Shown here: positions 1 to 6,982 of the stretch, one piece after another
Position numbering within the stretch: the stretch's first letter is position 1
Layout: each line of letters begins with the position of its first letter
Source of the DNA: an uncultured Eggerthellaceae bacterium
GTDB taxonomy: Bacteria; Actinomycetota; Coriobacteriia; Coriobacteriales; Eggerthellaceae
DNA: 9,353 bases
Assembly: GCA_910585565.1 (NCBI GenBank)
Contig: CAJUFC010000181.1
Coordinates: 1-9,353 of the forward strand
Reading direction: 5' to 3'
Notes under the pieces: model-generated
Databases searched by the model: none
Told to the model about the DNA's origin: nothing
Seen by the model: only the letters and a program-made list of their open reading frames with translations
Position numbers and translations under genes: made by a program

Positions 1-1170
1 ATCACCAAGATCATGACGGCCATCATCGCGCTGGAGCTGGGTTCGCTCGACGAGACCATCACGGTGAGCGCGACGGCCGCGTCGGTAGGTGAGTCGAGTG
101 CCGGGCTGAAGGCGGGAGACACGCTCGTGCTCGCAGACGCGCTCAAGGGGCTCATGGTGCCGTCGGGCAACGATGCCGCCATCGCCATAGCCGAGACGCT
201 GGGCGCATCCATCCTCAAAGACGCTGAAGGCTCAGGCACAGCACTGTACAATCCCGACGGCTCGACGGTCGTCGCCACCGATGCCACGGCGCCAACCCAG
301 GCGTTCGTCGCCAAGATGAACGAGAAGGCGGCCGAGCTTGGTTGCGACAACACCATCTTCGCCAACCCGCACGGCCTCGACATCGGGCAGTACGCCACCG
401 AGATGCACTCAAGCGCCAAAGACGTCGCGACGTTTTCGGCCTGCGCCATGGAAAACGATTACTTCCGCAGCATCGTCGATCTGCCGGAAGCCACCCTCAA
501 GGTCACCCGCGGTGCCGCCACCGTTGACGTCGTCGTGAAGACGACCGACTGGCTCATCGGCACGTACGAGGGCGCGTGCGGCATCAAGACGGGCTTCACC
601 GAGAAGGCAGGCGCGTGCTTTGCAGGCGCCTGCAAGCGCGACGAGGCGTATCTGTATGCCATCGTGCTCGATTCGCCGAGCGAGAACCAGCGCTTCGTGG
701 ACACGCGCGCTCTGTTCGACTGGGTCTATGGCAGCGAGAGGGACTATGCGCTTTTGAACACCGACACGTTCCTCGAGGAAGAGACGAGCGTCGGGCTCGA
801 GCGCGTGCCAATCGCAGCCGATGTGGCCCTGGCCGACTGGAACGGCAAGACGGTGAGCGCGACGTTTGCCGACCCCAATGCCACGGTCGAGGTGTCGTCC
901 ATCTTCGGCAATGTCAGCCAGGACTTCGAGCTCGCTCCGGTATCGGGGGCGGTGAGTCCCGGAGACGTCATCGGCAAGGCGAACTTCTACCAACGCAACG
1001 ACCTCGTCGCGTCAGTCGACCTTGTTGCGTGCGCCTCGGTGCCTGCTCCGGGCGTCTTCGAGTCTATGGGCATCGCGTGGGATCGCTTCCTCGCGTCGCT
1101 TGGCGGCGAGGACCTGGTCGCGCAATCGGTGATCTACAACCAAACGCCGCTGCTTTTGGAAAAGAACTAG
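1..1170 (+). CDS. D-alanyl-D-alanine carboxypeptidase, PBP5/S11 family (5' partial)
   Basis: This is the 3' portion of a serine D,D-carboxypeptidase that trims the terminal D-Ala from peptidoglycan stem peptides outside the membrane. The reading frame is open from base 1, so the first ATG (13) is internal. The first codons read ITKIMTA, which fits the S-x-x-K active-site motif: the lysine is at bases 7-9 and the nucleophilic serine would lie just left of the window. The second motif, S-G-N (VPSGNDAA), is at 163-171, and the third, K-T-G (GIKTGFTEKAG), is at 586-594. The order and spacing match family S11. After about residue 240 comes a region resembling the C-terminal PBP5 beta-domain, and the protein ends with a short hydrophobic/basic tail (LLLEKN), not a clear membrane anchor. 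The signal peptide is not in view. The family call is firm; the exact paralogue (DacA, DacF or similar) is not resolved. Confidence 0.9.
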   Translation: MTKIMTAIIALELGSLDETITVSATAASVGESSAGLKAGDTLVLADALKGLMVPSGNDAAIAIAETLGASILKDAEGSGTALYNPDGSTVVATDATAPTQAFVAKMNEKAAELGCDNTIFANPHGLDIGQYATEMHSSAKDVATFSACAMENDYFRSIVDLPEATLKVTRGAATVDVVVKTTDWLIGTYEGACGIKTGFTEKAGACFAGACKRDEAYLYAIVLDSPSENQRFVDTRALFDWVYGSERDYALLNTDTFLEEETSVGLERVPIAADVALADWNGKTVSATFADPNATVEVSSIFGNVSQDFELAPVSGAVSPGDVIGKANFYQRNDLVASVDLVACASVPAPGVFESMGIAWDRFLASLGGEDLVAQSVIYNQTPLLLEKN

Positions 1171-1185
1171 CAAGAGCCTTACAAT
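1156..1185 (+). promoter_or_regulatory. Candidate sigma-70-type promoter for the FHA-iorAB run
   Basis: TTGGAA (1156-1161, four of six matches to the -35 consensus) and TACAAT (1180-1185, five of six matches to the -10) are separated by 18 bases. Transcription would start near 1192, about 30 bases before the FHA start codon. The -35 lies inside the end of the carboxypeptidase gene. This is a visual match only; read-through from the upstream gene is an alternative. Confidence 0.35.
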
Positions 1186-1221
1186 AGCCCCTAGCGTATA
1201 TCCCCGAAAGAAGGGTTGCTC

Positions 1222-1680
1222 ATGACCAGCGAATGTCCGGTATGCCTGTCTCCGGTGAAGCCGGGAGACGCGGTGTGCCCCACGTGCAACTTCCACCTTG
1301 CAGGAGCGACCCAGGAGTTCAGGCCCCTGGGGGACGCTCACGCCGACGAGGCGCCCGACAGGCTGGCCCATGCCCGGCTGCGGATGGTGCGCGGCTCGCA
1401 CATCGGGGCCGTGTACAACCTCACGTCTGACATCACGAAAATCGGGCGCAACCCCCAAAGCGACATCTTCCTCAACGACATGACCGTTTCGCGCAGCCAC
1501 GCGAACGTGACGCGCCAAAGCGATGCGCTCGTCATCAACGACGAGCAGTCCTTCAACGGCGTATGGGTGAACAACCAGACCGTGCTGCACCATGTCTTGA
1601 GGCAAGGGGACTACATCCAGATCGGCAAGTACGACTTCATCTACGAAGAGGACCCAGAAGGCGGTAACGATGGCAGATAG
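1222..1680 (+). CDS. Small zinc-ribbon plus FHA-domain protein (152 aa)
   Basis: This is a predicted cytoplasmic signalling adaptor. Residues 5-22 carry two CxxC pairs (CPVC at 5-8, CPTC at 19-22), a zinc-ribbon knuckle. Residues about 53-142 are a forkhead-associated domain with its hallmark residues: IGR at 74-76, SRSH at 90-93 and S-F-N-G at 110-113. FHA domains bind phosphothreonine peptides, usually made by Ser/Thr kinases. Between the two modules lies GATQEFRP (28-35): a Thr followed at +3 by Phe and +4 by Arg, like the phosphorylated N-terminal site of GarA/OdhI. I chose ATG 1222 over the TTG six bases upstream because AAGAAGG (about 1208-1214) sits 7 bases before it. The gene's last 11 bases overlap iorA, so the two are probably co-translated. 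The family is certain from motifs; the partner protein is unknown, and IorA is a candidate by position only. Confidence 0.88.
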   Translation: MTSECPVCLSPVKPGDAVCPTCNFHLAGATQEFRPLGDAHADEAPDRLAHARLRMVRGSHIGAVYNLTSDITKIGRNPQSDIFLNDMTVSRSHANVTRQSDALVINDEQSFNGVWVNNQTVLHHVLRQGDYIQIGKYDFIYEEDPEGGNDGR

Positions 1681-3403
1681 ATCGCTCCTTTCCGGAAACG
1701 AGGCCGTGGCGGCAGGTGCTTGTGACGCCTGCGCCACGATCGGCGTCGGCTATCCCGGCACGCCCTCCACCGAGACGCTCGAGTGCTTCGCGTGCTTGGG
1801 CGGCGTCTATGCGGAGTGGTGCACGAACGAGAAGGTCGCGCTCGAGGTGGGCCTGGGCGCGTCGTGCGCAGGCGCGCGCACGCTCGTCACGATGAAGCAC
1901 GTCGGCGTCAACGTGGCAGCAGACCCGCTGTTCACGGCCGCCTACACGGGCGTAGGCGGCGGACTTGTGCTCCTGGCGGCAGACGACCCGGGCATGCATT
2001 CGTCCCAAAACGAGCAGGACTCGCACTATTATGGGCTGGCGGCACATTTGCCCGTCATGGATCCAGCCGACTCGCAAGAGGCCTATGATTTCACGCGCGC
2101 GGCCTATGGCATATCCGAGGAGTTCGACGTGCCGGTCATGGTGCGCTCAACGGTGCGCATATCGCATACCAAGACCCCGGTCGTGCGTGATGGGGCCGAG
2201 ACGTTCGAGCGCAAGCCGTACGAGAAGCGCCCAGACAAGTGGGTCATGATGCCGCTGTATGCCAAAGAGCGGCGCAAAGACCAGCTTGCGCGCATCGAGC
2301 GCATGCAGGCGTGGGCAGATGCGTGCCCCTACAACAAGACGGAGTTGCGCGAGCGCAGCACGGGCATCATCTGCGCGGGCGCGGTCTACCACTATGTCAG
2401 GGAGGCGCTGCCCGAGGCGAGCGTTCTCAAGCTTGGCGTCACCTATCCGCTGCCGGCTGACACGATCGCAGAGTTCGCATCAGCAGTTGACGCGGTATAT
2501 GTCCTGGAAGAGGCATCCACCTATCTTGCGGATGCGGTGCGGTCTTACGGCATCGCGGTCACCGAGCCGCCGTGCGGGGCCCATCGGGCCGGCGAGCTGT
2601 CGCCCGAGGCGATCAGGAGCGCGTTCGGCGTCTCCCAGCCGCCTCATCCCGACGCTGCGGAGAACGTTCCCCCGCGGCCACCGGCGCTGTGCCCGGGCTG
2701 TCCCCATCGCATCGTGTTCAAGGAGCTCTCGCGCCTCAAGGCGATCGTGACCGGGGACATCGGCTGCTACACGCTCGGCGCCCTGGCGCCCCTTGCGGCC
2801 ATGGATGCCTGCGTGGACATGGGGGCGTCGGTTTCCATGGCTCACGGCATGGAGCTCGCCTTGGCCGACGAAGAGCATCGGCCCATCGTCGGCATCATCG
2901 GCGACTCGACGTTCGGGCATTCGGGCCTGAGCTCGCTCGTCTCGACGGTATACAACGACGGCGCAGGCACCATCTGCATCCTCGACAACCGCACGACCGC
3001 AATGACGGGGCGGCAGGGCAATCCCTTCAACGGGGTGGGCCTGCAAGACCGTCCGGCGCGCGAGCTGGAGATAGACCGGGTCGTTCGCGCGCTCGGCGTC
3101 GAAGACGTGCGCGTCATCGACCCGAACGACCTCGATGCGGTGCGCTCTGCGCTCAAAGAGGCCACGATGGCGACCGAGCGGCTGTCGGTCCTGATATTTA
3201 AGCGCCCATGCGTCTTGCTCTCGCGCGAGCGCACCGAGCCCTATTTCGTCGCCAACTGCACGGGATGCGGCGTGTGCATCTCGCTGGGCTGCCCTGCCAT
3301 CGGCAAGGAGAGCGAGACAGGGCTTGCCTACATCGACGCGGACATGTGTATCGGATGCGGGCAATGCGCGCAATATTGCCGCTTCAACGCGATAGTGAGA
3401 TAG
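1670..3403 (+). CDS. iorA: Indolepyruvate ferredoxin oxidoreductase, alpha subunit
   Basis: This is the catalytic subunit of the cytoplasmic, TPP- and iron-sulfur-dependent enzyme that converts aryl-pyruvates (from Trp, Phe, Tyr) plus CoA to arylacetyl-CoA, CO2 and reduced ferredoxin, reversibly. It has 577 residues, near the family norm. In order: an N-terminal pyruvate-oxidoreductase-like domain with the conserved NEKVALE segment around residue 53; the IorA motif CPGCPHR around 341; a TPP-binding domain with GDIGCYTLG around 362 and GDSTFGHSG around 411, followed by DNRTTAMTG; and a ferredoxin domain from residue 530. The ferredoxin motifs are C-x2-C-x2-C-x4-C-P, then C-x2-C-x2-C-x3-C followed by Arg-Phe instead of the usual Pro. 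The start ATG lies 11 bases inside the FHA gene, with AAGGCGG just upstream as ribosome site. iorB follows immediately. Confidence 0.96.
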   Translation: MADRSLLSGNEAVAAGACDACATIGVGYPGTPSTETLECFACLGGVYAEWCTNEKVALEVGLGASCAGARTLVTMKHVGVNVAADPLFTAAYTGVGGGLVLLAADDPGMHSSQNEQDSHYYGLAAHLPVMDPADSQEAYDFTRAAYGISEEFDVPVMVRSTVRISHTKTPVVRDGAETFERKPYEKRPDKWVMMPLYAKERRKDQLARIERMQAWADACPYNKTELRERSTGIICAGAVYHYVREALPEASVLKLGVTYPLPADTIAEFASAVDAVYVLEEASTYLADAVRSYGIAVTEPPCGAHRAGELSPEAIRSAFGVSQPPHPDAAENVPPRPPALCPGCPHRIVFKELSRLKAIVTGDIGCYTLGALAPLAAMDACVDMGASVSMAHGMELALADEEHRPIVGIIGDSTFGHSGLSSLVSTVYNDGAGTICILDNRTTAMTGRQGNPFNGVGLQDRPARELEIDRVVRALGVEDVRVIDPNDLDAVRSALKEATMATERLSVLIFKRPCVLLSRERTEPYFVANCTGCGVCISLGCPAIGKESETGLAYIDADMCIGCGQCAQYCRFNAIVR

Positions 3404-3412
3404 GTGATCATC

Positions 3413-4009
3413 ATGGGTTGCAGGGTGCTTCTCAGCGGCGTTGGCGGTCAAGGCACCATCCTGGCCGCACATATCCTGGCGGATGTCGCCTTGGCGTCGG
3501 GCCTCGACGTCAAGGTGTCAGAGATTCACGGCATGGCGCAGCGCGGCGGTTCTGTCACGACGGTCGTCACCTTCGGGGAGGTGGTCGAGTCGATGGTATG
3601 CGGCGCGGGCGAGGCGAACGTCTTGGTCTCGTTCGACAAGCTCGAAGCGCTCCGGTGCGCTGACGACCTCAAGGAGGGCGGCGTCCTCATCGTCAACGAC
3701 GAAATCATCAAGCCGGCATCCGTCCTGACAGGCAGATGTCCGCTGCCGCACGACATCGACGATGTCCTCGCTCGCTTGGGCGCCGTCATGGTGCCCGCAG
3801 AGGCCGAGGCGCGCGAGGCTGGCAATGTCAAGGCGCAAAACATCGTCTTGTTGGGCGCCTTGTCCGCGACGCTCGACTTTCCCGAGACCGACTGGGAAGG
3901 CGCGATCGCTGCCAGCGTGCCACCCAAGACGATCGACGTGAACGTGAGCGCGTTCAAGCTCGGCCGGTCGTTCATGGCCGAGCGCCTGACCGGCGGCGCG
4001 CTGCGATAG
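3413..4009 (+). CDS. iorB: Indolepyruvate ferredoxin oxidoreductase, beta subunit
   Basis: This is the gamma-domain-like partner of IorA, completing the aryl-pyruvate:ferredoxin oxidoreductase. The 198-residue protein opens with LLSGVGGQGT (residues 6-15) and contains SEIHGMAQRGGSV, both signatures of the 2-oxoacid oxidoreductase gamma/IorB family; NIVLLGA follows later. I prefer ATG 3413 to the GTG at 3404 that directly abuts the iorA stop codon. The stretch AGGTGATC (3402-3409), which overlaps that stop, matches the extended anti-16S ribosome-binding sequence and lies just ahead of the ATG. The arrangement implies translational coupling with iorA. The length is typical for IorB. Confidence 0.95.
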   Translation: MGCRVLLSGVGGQGTILAAHILADVALASGLDVKVSEIHGMAQRGGSVTTVVTFGEVVESMVCGAGEANVLVSFDKLEALRCADDLKEGGVLIVNDEIIKPASVLTGRCPLPHDIDDVLARLGAVMVPAEAEAREAGNVKAQNIVLLGALSATLDFPETDWEGAIAASVPPKTIDVNVSAFKLGRSFMAERLTGGALR

Positions 4010-4018
4010 GAGGCGACC

Positions 4019-4447
4019 ATGACGGTATCCCAGATCAGCGTATTCACCGAGAGCAAGCCAGGGCACCTCGTCTCGGTGCTGCAGAAGCTGGAAGGCGCAG
4101 GCGTCAATGTGCGCGGCTATTCGGTGTCGGACACCGGCGACTATGGCATCGCGCGCTTCATCGTCGACAAGCCCGACAGCGCCACGGCCGCTCTCGAGGC
4201 GGCAGGAGCCGCCTTTACGGTCACGCCGGTGCTCTGCCTCAAGCTGCTCGACAAGCCAGGCGAGCTGGCGCGCGTCATGGGCGTTCTCGCTGCGTGCGAC
4301 ATCAACATCTCGTACAGCTATTCGATGATCTCCACCTATATCATCATCAACGTCCCTGACGTCGATCAAGTGAAGGGCATCCTCGAAAAGCAGCCCGTCG
4401 AGATCATCAGCCAAAGCGACATAACAGCAGGCGTCGCGGCTCGGTAG
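4019..4447 (+). CDS. Tandem ACT-domain amino-acid-binding protein
   Basis: The 142-residue protein consists almost wholly of two ACT repeats. The first, about residues 4-68, contains TESKPGHLVSVLQKLEGAGV. The second, about 71-138, contains LLDKPGELARVMGVLAACDI. The paired K-P-G-x-L turns are the ligand-site hallmark of ACT domains. No catalytic or DNA-binding domain is attached, so it is a stand-alone sensor or regulator. Proteins of this type are recurrent neighbours of iorAB and paaK, which suggests it senses an aromatic amino acid or related acid. The ligand and target are inference. A textbook ribosome site, AGGAGG (4008-4013), overlaps the iorB stop codon and lies 5 bases before the ATG, so expression is coupled to iorB. 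Confidence 0.9.
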   Translation: MTVSQISVFTESKPGHLVSVLQKLEGAGVNVRGYSVSDTGDYGIARFIVDKPDSATAALEAAGAAFTVTPVLCLKLLDKPGELARVMGVLAACDINISYSYSMISTYIIINVPDVDQVKGILEKQPVEIISQSDITAGVAAR

Positions 4448-4499
4448 GGCCGCTTTCGATTCGCGAGAAGAGACGATGCGCCCTAGAGCCGAAGCGGCC
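4448..4499 (+). promoter_or_regulatory. Alternative RNA pairing upstream of paaK
   Basis: GGCCGCTT (4448-4455), directly after the ACT-gene stop codon, is the exact reverse complement of AAGCGGCC (4492-4499). With a one-base bulge at 4456 the pairing can extend two more base pairs. The right arm lies almost wholly in the loop of the 4475-4510 hairpin, so the two pairings are either mutually exclusive or form a pseudoknot. This is seen directly; the function is unproven. Confidence 0.4.
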
Positions 4500-4510
4500 T
4501 AGGGCGCATC
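4475..4510 (+). repeat. Perfect 12-bp inverted repeat / RNA hairpin before paaK
   Basis: GATGCGCCCTAG (4475-4486) is exactly complementary in reverse to CTAGGGCGCATC (4499-4510), with a 12-base loop that itself contains GCCG/CGGC. The stem ends four bases before the paaK ribosome site. No run of T follows, so it is not a standard intrinsic terminator. It may be an operator, an attenuation or processing element, or a stabilising stem that sets paaK expression apart from iorAB. Confidence 0.8.
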
Positions 4511-4530
4511 ATATGGGGGATGTGCCACCA

Positions 4531-5907
4531 ATGACGACATACGACATTTCGAAGAAGGGCGACGCGCTGCGAGCGGCGTCTGCCGGGGACTTTGACCAGC
4601 TGCCCATATACATGCCCGAGATGGAATGCATGGACCGTGCGGGCATTCGCGCGCTGCAGCTCGAGAAGCTGCAGGCGCAAGTGCGCTACGCCTACGACCA
4701 TGTTGCCTACTATCGCGACGAGATGGATGCGCTGGGCGTGTCTCCGGACGACATCACGTCGCTCGAGGACGTGCAGCTGCTGCCGTTCACGGACAAGGCG
4801 GCCTTGCGCGAGACGTTCCCGTTCGGCATGTTCGCCGTCGACATGGACGAGGTCATCGAGCTGCATGCGTCGTCAGGGACGACCGGCAAGCCCATCGTTG
4901 TTGGCTATACGCGTGACGACATGGACGTGTGGAGCGACTGCATCGCACGGCTCGTGCAGATGGCCGGCGTGCTGCCGTCCGACCGGGCGCAGATGGCCTT
5001 CGGCTACGGCATGTTCACCGGCGGCTTTGGGCTGCACTATGGGCTGCAAAAGCTCGGCTGCGCTATGATTCCGGCCGGTAGCGGCAACACCGAGCGACAC
5101 ATCCAGATGATCGAGGATTATGGCACAACGGTGCTCATTGCCACGCCCTCTTATGCCATGCGCATCTGCGAGGTGGGAGAGCAGCTGGGATACGACTGGA
5201 AGCGCTCGCCTCTGCGCGTGGGCCTCTTTGGCGGCGAGCCATGCCCGCCGGCGCTCAAAAGGGAGCTCGAGGAGCGCATGCATATCGTGTGCACAGACAA
5301 CTATGGGCTGACCGAGGTGATGGGGCCTGGCGTGTCGGGCGAGTGCCTTGCCCATCGCGACCAGCAGCACATCGCCGAGGACCACTTCTTGTGGGAGATC
5401 GTCGACCCAGATACCGGGGAGGTGCTGCCCGAGGGCTCGTTCGGCGAGCTGGTGCTGACGCCGCTCGACAAGCAAGCCATCCCGGTTTTGCGCTATCGCA
5501 CCCATGACCTGACGCGCATCACGACGAGCGCATGTGCATGCGGACGCACGCTGGCGCGCATGGACAAGGTACGCGCTCGCTGCGACGACATGCTCATCAT
5601 TCGCGGGACCAACGTCTTCCCCAGCCAGATTGAGGACGTCTTGAAGGACATCGAGGAGGTCACGCCGCACTACCACATCCTCGTCGAGACCATAAACGGC
5701 ATGGATGCGCTGACGGTGCAGACCGAGATTCGCCCCGAGGCGTTCTCTGACTCGTTCGAGGCAATGAACGCCATCAAGGCCAAGGTGAAGGCCAAGCTTG
5801 ACGGAACGCTGCTGGTGGGCGTACAGGTGCAGCTCGTCGAGCCAGGCGGCATCGAGCGTACGGCTGGCAAGGCCAAGCACGTGACCGATGTGCGCGACAA
5901 GGCCTAG
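4531..5907 (+). CDS. paaK: Phenylacetate-CoA ligase (AMP-forming arylacetate-CoA ligase)
   Basis: This is a cytoplasmic acyl-adenylate-forming ligase: arylacetate + ATP + CoA to arylacetyl-CoA + AMP + PPi. The 458 residues include the AMP-binding loop SSGTTGKP (114-121), the adenylate motif DNYGLTEVMGPGVS (256-269), YRTHD (322-326), the PaaK hallmark IIRGTNVFPSQIE (356-368) and a C-terminal catalytic-lysine region GKAKH (446-450). A CACGRT segment (335-340) is also usual in PaaK. I prefer ATG 4531 to ATG 4513 because GGGGGA (4515-4520) is well placed before it, and translation from 4513 adds only MGDVPP. The substrate may be phenylacetate, indoleacetate or hydroxyphenylacetate. Placement after iorAB links it to aryl-pyruvate metabolism; no ring-oxidation (paaABCDE) genes are visible. 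Confidence 0.95.
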   Translation: MTTYDISKKGDALRAASAGDFDQLPIYMPEMECMDRAGIRALQLEKLQAQVRYAYDHVAYYRDEMDALGVSPDDITSLEDVQLLPFTDKAALRETFPFGMFAVDMDEVIELHASSGTTGKPIVVGYTRDDMDVWSDCIARLVQMAGVLPSDRAQMAFGYGMFTGGFGLHYGLQKLGCAMIPAGSGNTERHIQMIEDYGTTVLIATPSYAMRICEVGEQLGYDWKRSPLRVGLFGGEPCPPALKRELEERMHIVCTDNYGLTEVMGPGVSGECLAHRDQQHIAEDHFLWEIVDPDTGEVLPEGSFGELVLTPLDKQAIPVLRYRTHDLTRITTSACACGRTLARMDKVRARCDDMLIIRGTNVFPSQIEDVLKDIEEVTPHYHILVETINGMDALTVQTEIRPEAFSDSFEAMNAIKAKVKAKLDGTLLVGVQVQLVEPGGIERTAGKAKHVTDVRDKA

Positions 5908-6886
5908 CGAGACAGTGCCTCTCAGTGCTGCGCATGCGCCAGGTGGCGTCGTCGGGCGCTTCGCGCCGTCGCCGACCGGACGCATGCATGCAGGCAACAT
6001 CTATTCTGCGCTGTGCGCATGGCTCGTATCCAAAAGCCAGGGCGGACGCATCGTCTTGCGCATCGAGGATCTGGATCGCGCGCGCTCGCGCGCGTCTTAT
6101 GCCAACCAAGCGATGCGCGACTTCGAGATGCTGGGCCTTACGTGGGATAGCGGCCCGGTCTACCAAAGCGAGAGGGAAGAGGCCTACCGAGAGTCGTTCG
6201 CGCGGCTGGAGCAGCTCGGGCTGACCTATCCGTGCTTCTGCACGCGGGCAGATCTGAACGCGCAGTCGGCCCCGCATGAGGGCGATGCTTCCCGACGCGT
6301 CTACGGAGGCGCATGTCGACGCCTGACTGCGGCGCAGCGCGCGACCAAGGCGCGCGAACGAGCGCGAGAGGGGCGTGCTGCTGCTGTGCGCGTCGCGGTG
6401 CCTGACGAGCGCGTGGCGTTCTGCGACCTCATCCAGGGCGGGGTAGAGCAGCGCCTGCCTTCCGACTGCGGGGACTTCGTCGTGCGAAGGGCCGACGGGG
6501 GATTCGCCTATCAGCTTGCCGTCGTCGTCGATGACGCCGCGGCGGGCGTCACAAGCGTCGTGCGCGGATGCGACCTGCTCGAGGTGACGCCGCAGCAGAT
6601 CTATCTGCACGAAGCGCTTGGCTTGCGCACGCCGGACTATGCTCACATCCCGCTTTTGTGCGCCCCCGACGGACGACGGCTTGCCAAGCGCGACCGAGAC
6701 GCGGAGCTCGGCACACTCATGGCGCGCTGCGGCAGTCCCGAGGCGGTGCTGGGGCATATTGCCTACATCGGGCGTTTGTGCGAAGAGGATGTCCCCGTGA
6801 CGGCTGATGAGCTACTTGCGGCGTTTTCGCTAGAGGGCTTCTGCGAGCGGGTAGCGGGGGTGCGCTCCATCACGTTCGATGCCTGA
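5888..6886 (+). CDS. gluQ: Glutamyl-Q tRNA(Asp) synthetase
   Basis: This is a truncated glutamyl-tRNA-synthetase paralogue that attaches glutamate to queuosine in tRNA(Asp). The nucleotide-binding motif is RFAPSPTGRMHAGN (residues 24-37, HIGH type), and the KMSKS counterpart is LAKRD (265-269). Zinc ligands typical of GluQ-RS are present: C116-x-C118, Y139 and C143. At 332 residues it lacks the anticodon-binding domain of full GltX, which separates it from ordinary GluRS. The Cys-Tyr spacing is about nine residues longer than I recall for the E. coli enzyme. The start is uncertain: ATG 5888 overlaps paaK by 20 bases with only a weak ribosome site, and GTG 5915, eight bases after the paaK stop, would remove nine non-conserved residues. 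Queuosine-dependent activity is inferred from the family. Confidence 0.9.
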   Translation: MCATRPSETVPLSAAHAPGGVVGRFAPSPTGRMHAGNIYSALCAWLVSKSQGGRIVLRIEDLDRARSRASYANQAMRDFEMLGLTWDSGPVYQSEREEAYRESFARLEQLGLTYPCFCTRADLNAQSAPHEGDASRRVYGGACRRLTAAQRATKARERAREGRAAAVRVAVPDERVAFCDLIQGGVEQRLPSDCGDFVVRRADGGFAYQLAVVVDDAAAGVTSVVRGCDLLEVTPQQIYLHEALGLRTPDYAHIPLLCAPDGRRLAKRDRDAELGTLMARCGSPEAVLGHIAYIGRLCEEDVPVTADELLAAFSLEGFCERVAGVRSITFDA

Positions 6887-6920
6887 GAGGCGCGGCGCTC
6901 TCTTCTTGTTGCGCCGGAGC

Positions 6921-6937
6921 CGAGGCGTGGCGCCTCG
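6921..6937. terminator. Short GC-rich hairpin in the convergent gluQ/menA junction
   Basis: CGAGGCG (6921-6927) pairs perfectly with CGCCTCG (6931-6937) across a three-base loop. It lies between two convergent genes, where a terminator is expected. Neither side has a clear T-run, so termination is only a guess. Confidence 0.3.
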
Positions 6938-6955
6938 CCGTCTGCCAGCGCTCGA

Positions 6956-6981
6956 TAGCGCGGTCTTCTCGAGTCGCGCTA
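6956..6981. terminator. Hairpin directly after the menA-like stop codon
   Basis: TAGCGCG (6956-6962) and CGCGCTA (6975-6981) form a 7-bp stem with a 12-base loop, one base beyond the minus-strand stop codon at 6983-6985. There is no T-run, so it could stabilise the transcript end or mark factor-dependent termination. The structure is seen; the role is inferred. Confidence 0.3.
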
Positions 6982-6982
6982 C

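Noticed and set aside
3404..3412. GTG start for iorB directly after the iorA stop
   Set aside because: The GTG is itself part of the AGGTGATC ribosome site; ATG 3413 begins right at the conserved N-terminus.
2480..3472. 330-codon minus-strand open frame opposite iorA
   Set aside because: Same pattern: low-complexity shadow of a gene with catalytic motifs on the other strand.
4873..6000. 375-codon minus-strand open frame opposite paaK
   Set aside because: It is a shadow frame typical of high-GC coding DNA; its Arg/His/Ala-rich translation has no motif, while the plus strand encodes a complete PaaK.
5774..6757. 327-codon minus-strand open frame opposite paaK/gluQ
   Set aside because: Spans two real genes in antisense and is Arg/Ala-rich without recognisable motifs.
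6885..6915. GAGAG/CTCTC stem overlapping the gluQ stop, followed by a T-rich stretch, as an intrinsic terminator
   Set aside because: Only 5 bp with an 8-base loop and an interrupted T-rich run (TTCTTGTT); too weak to call.
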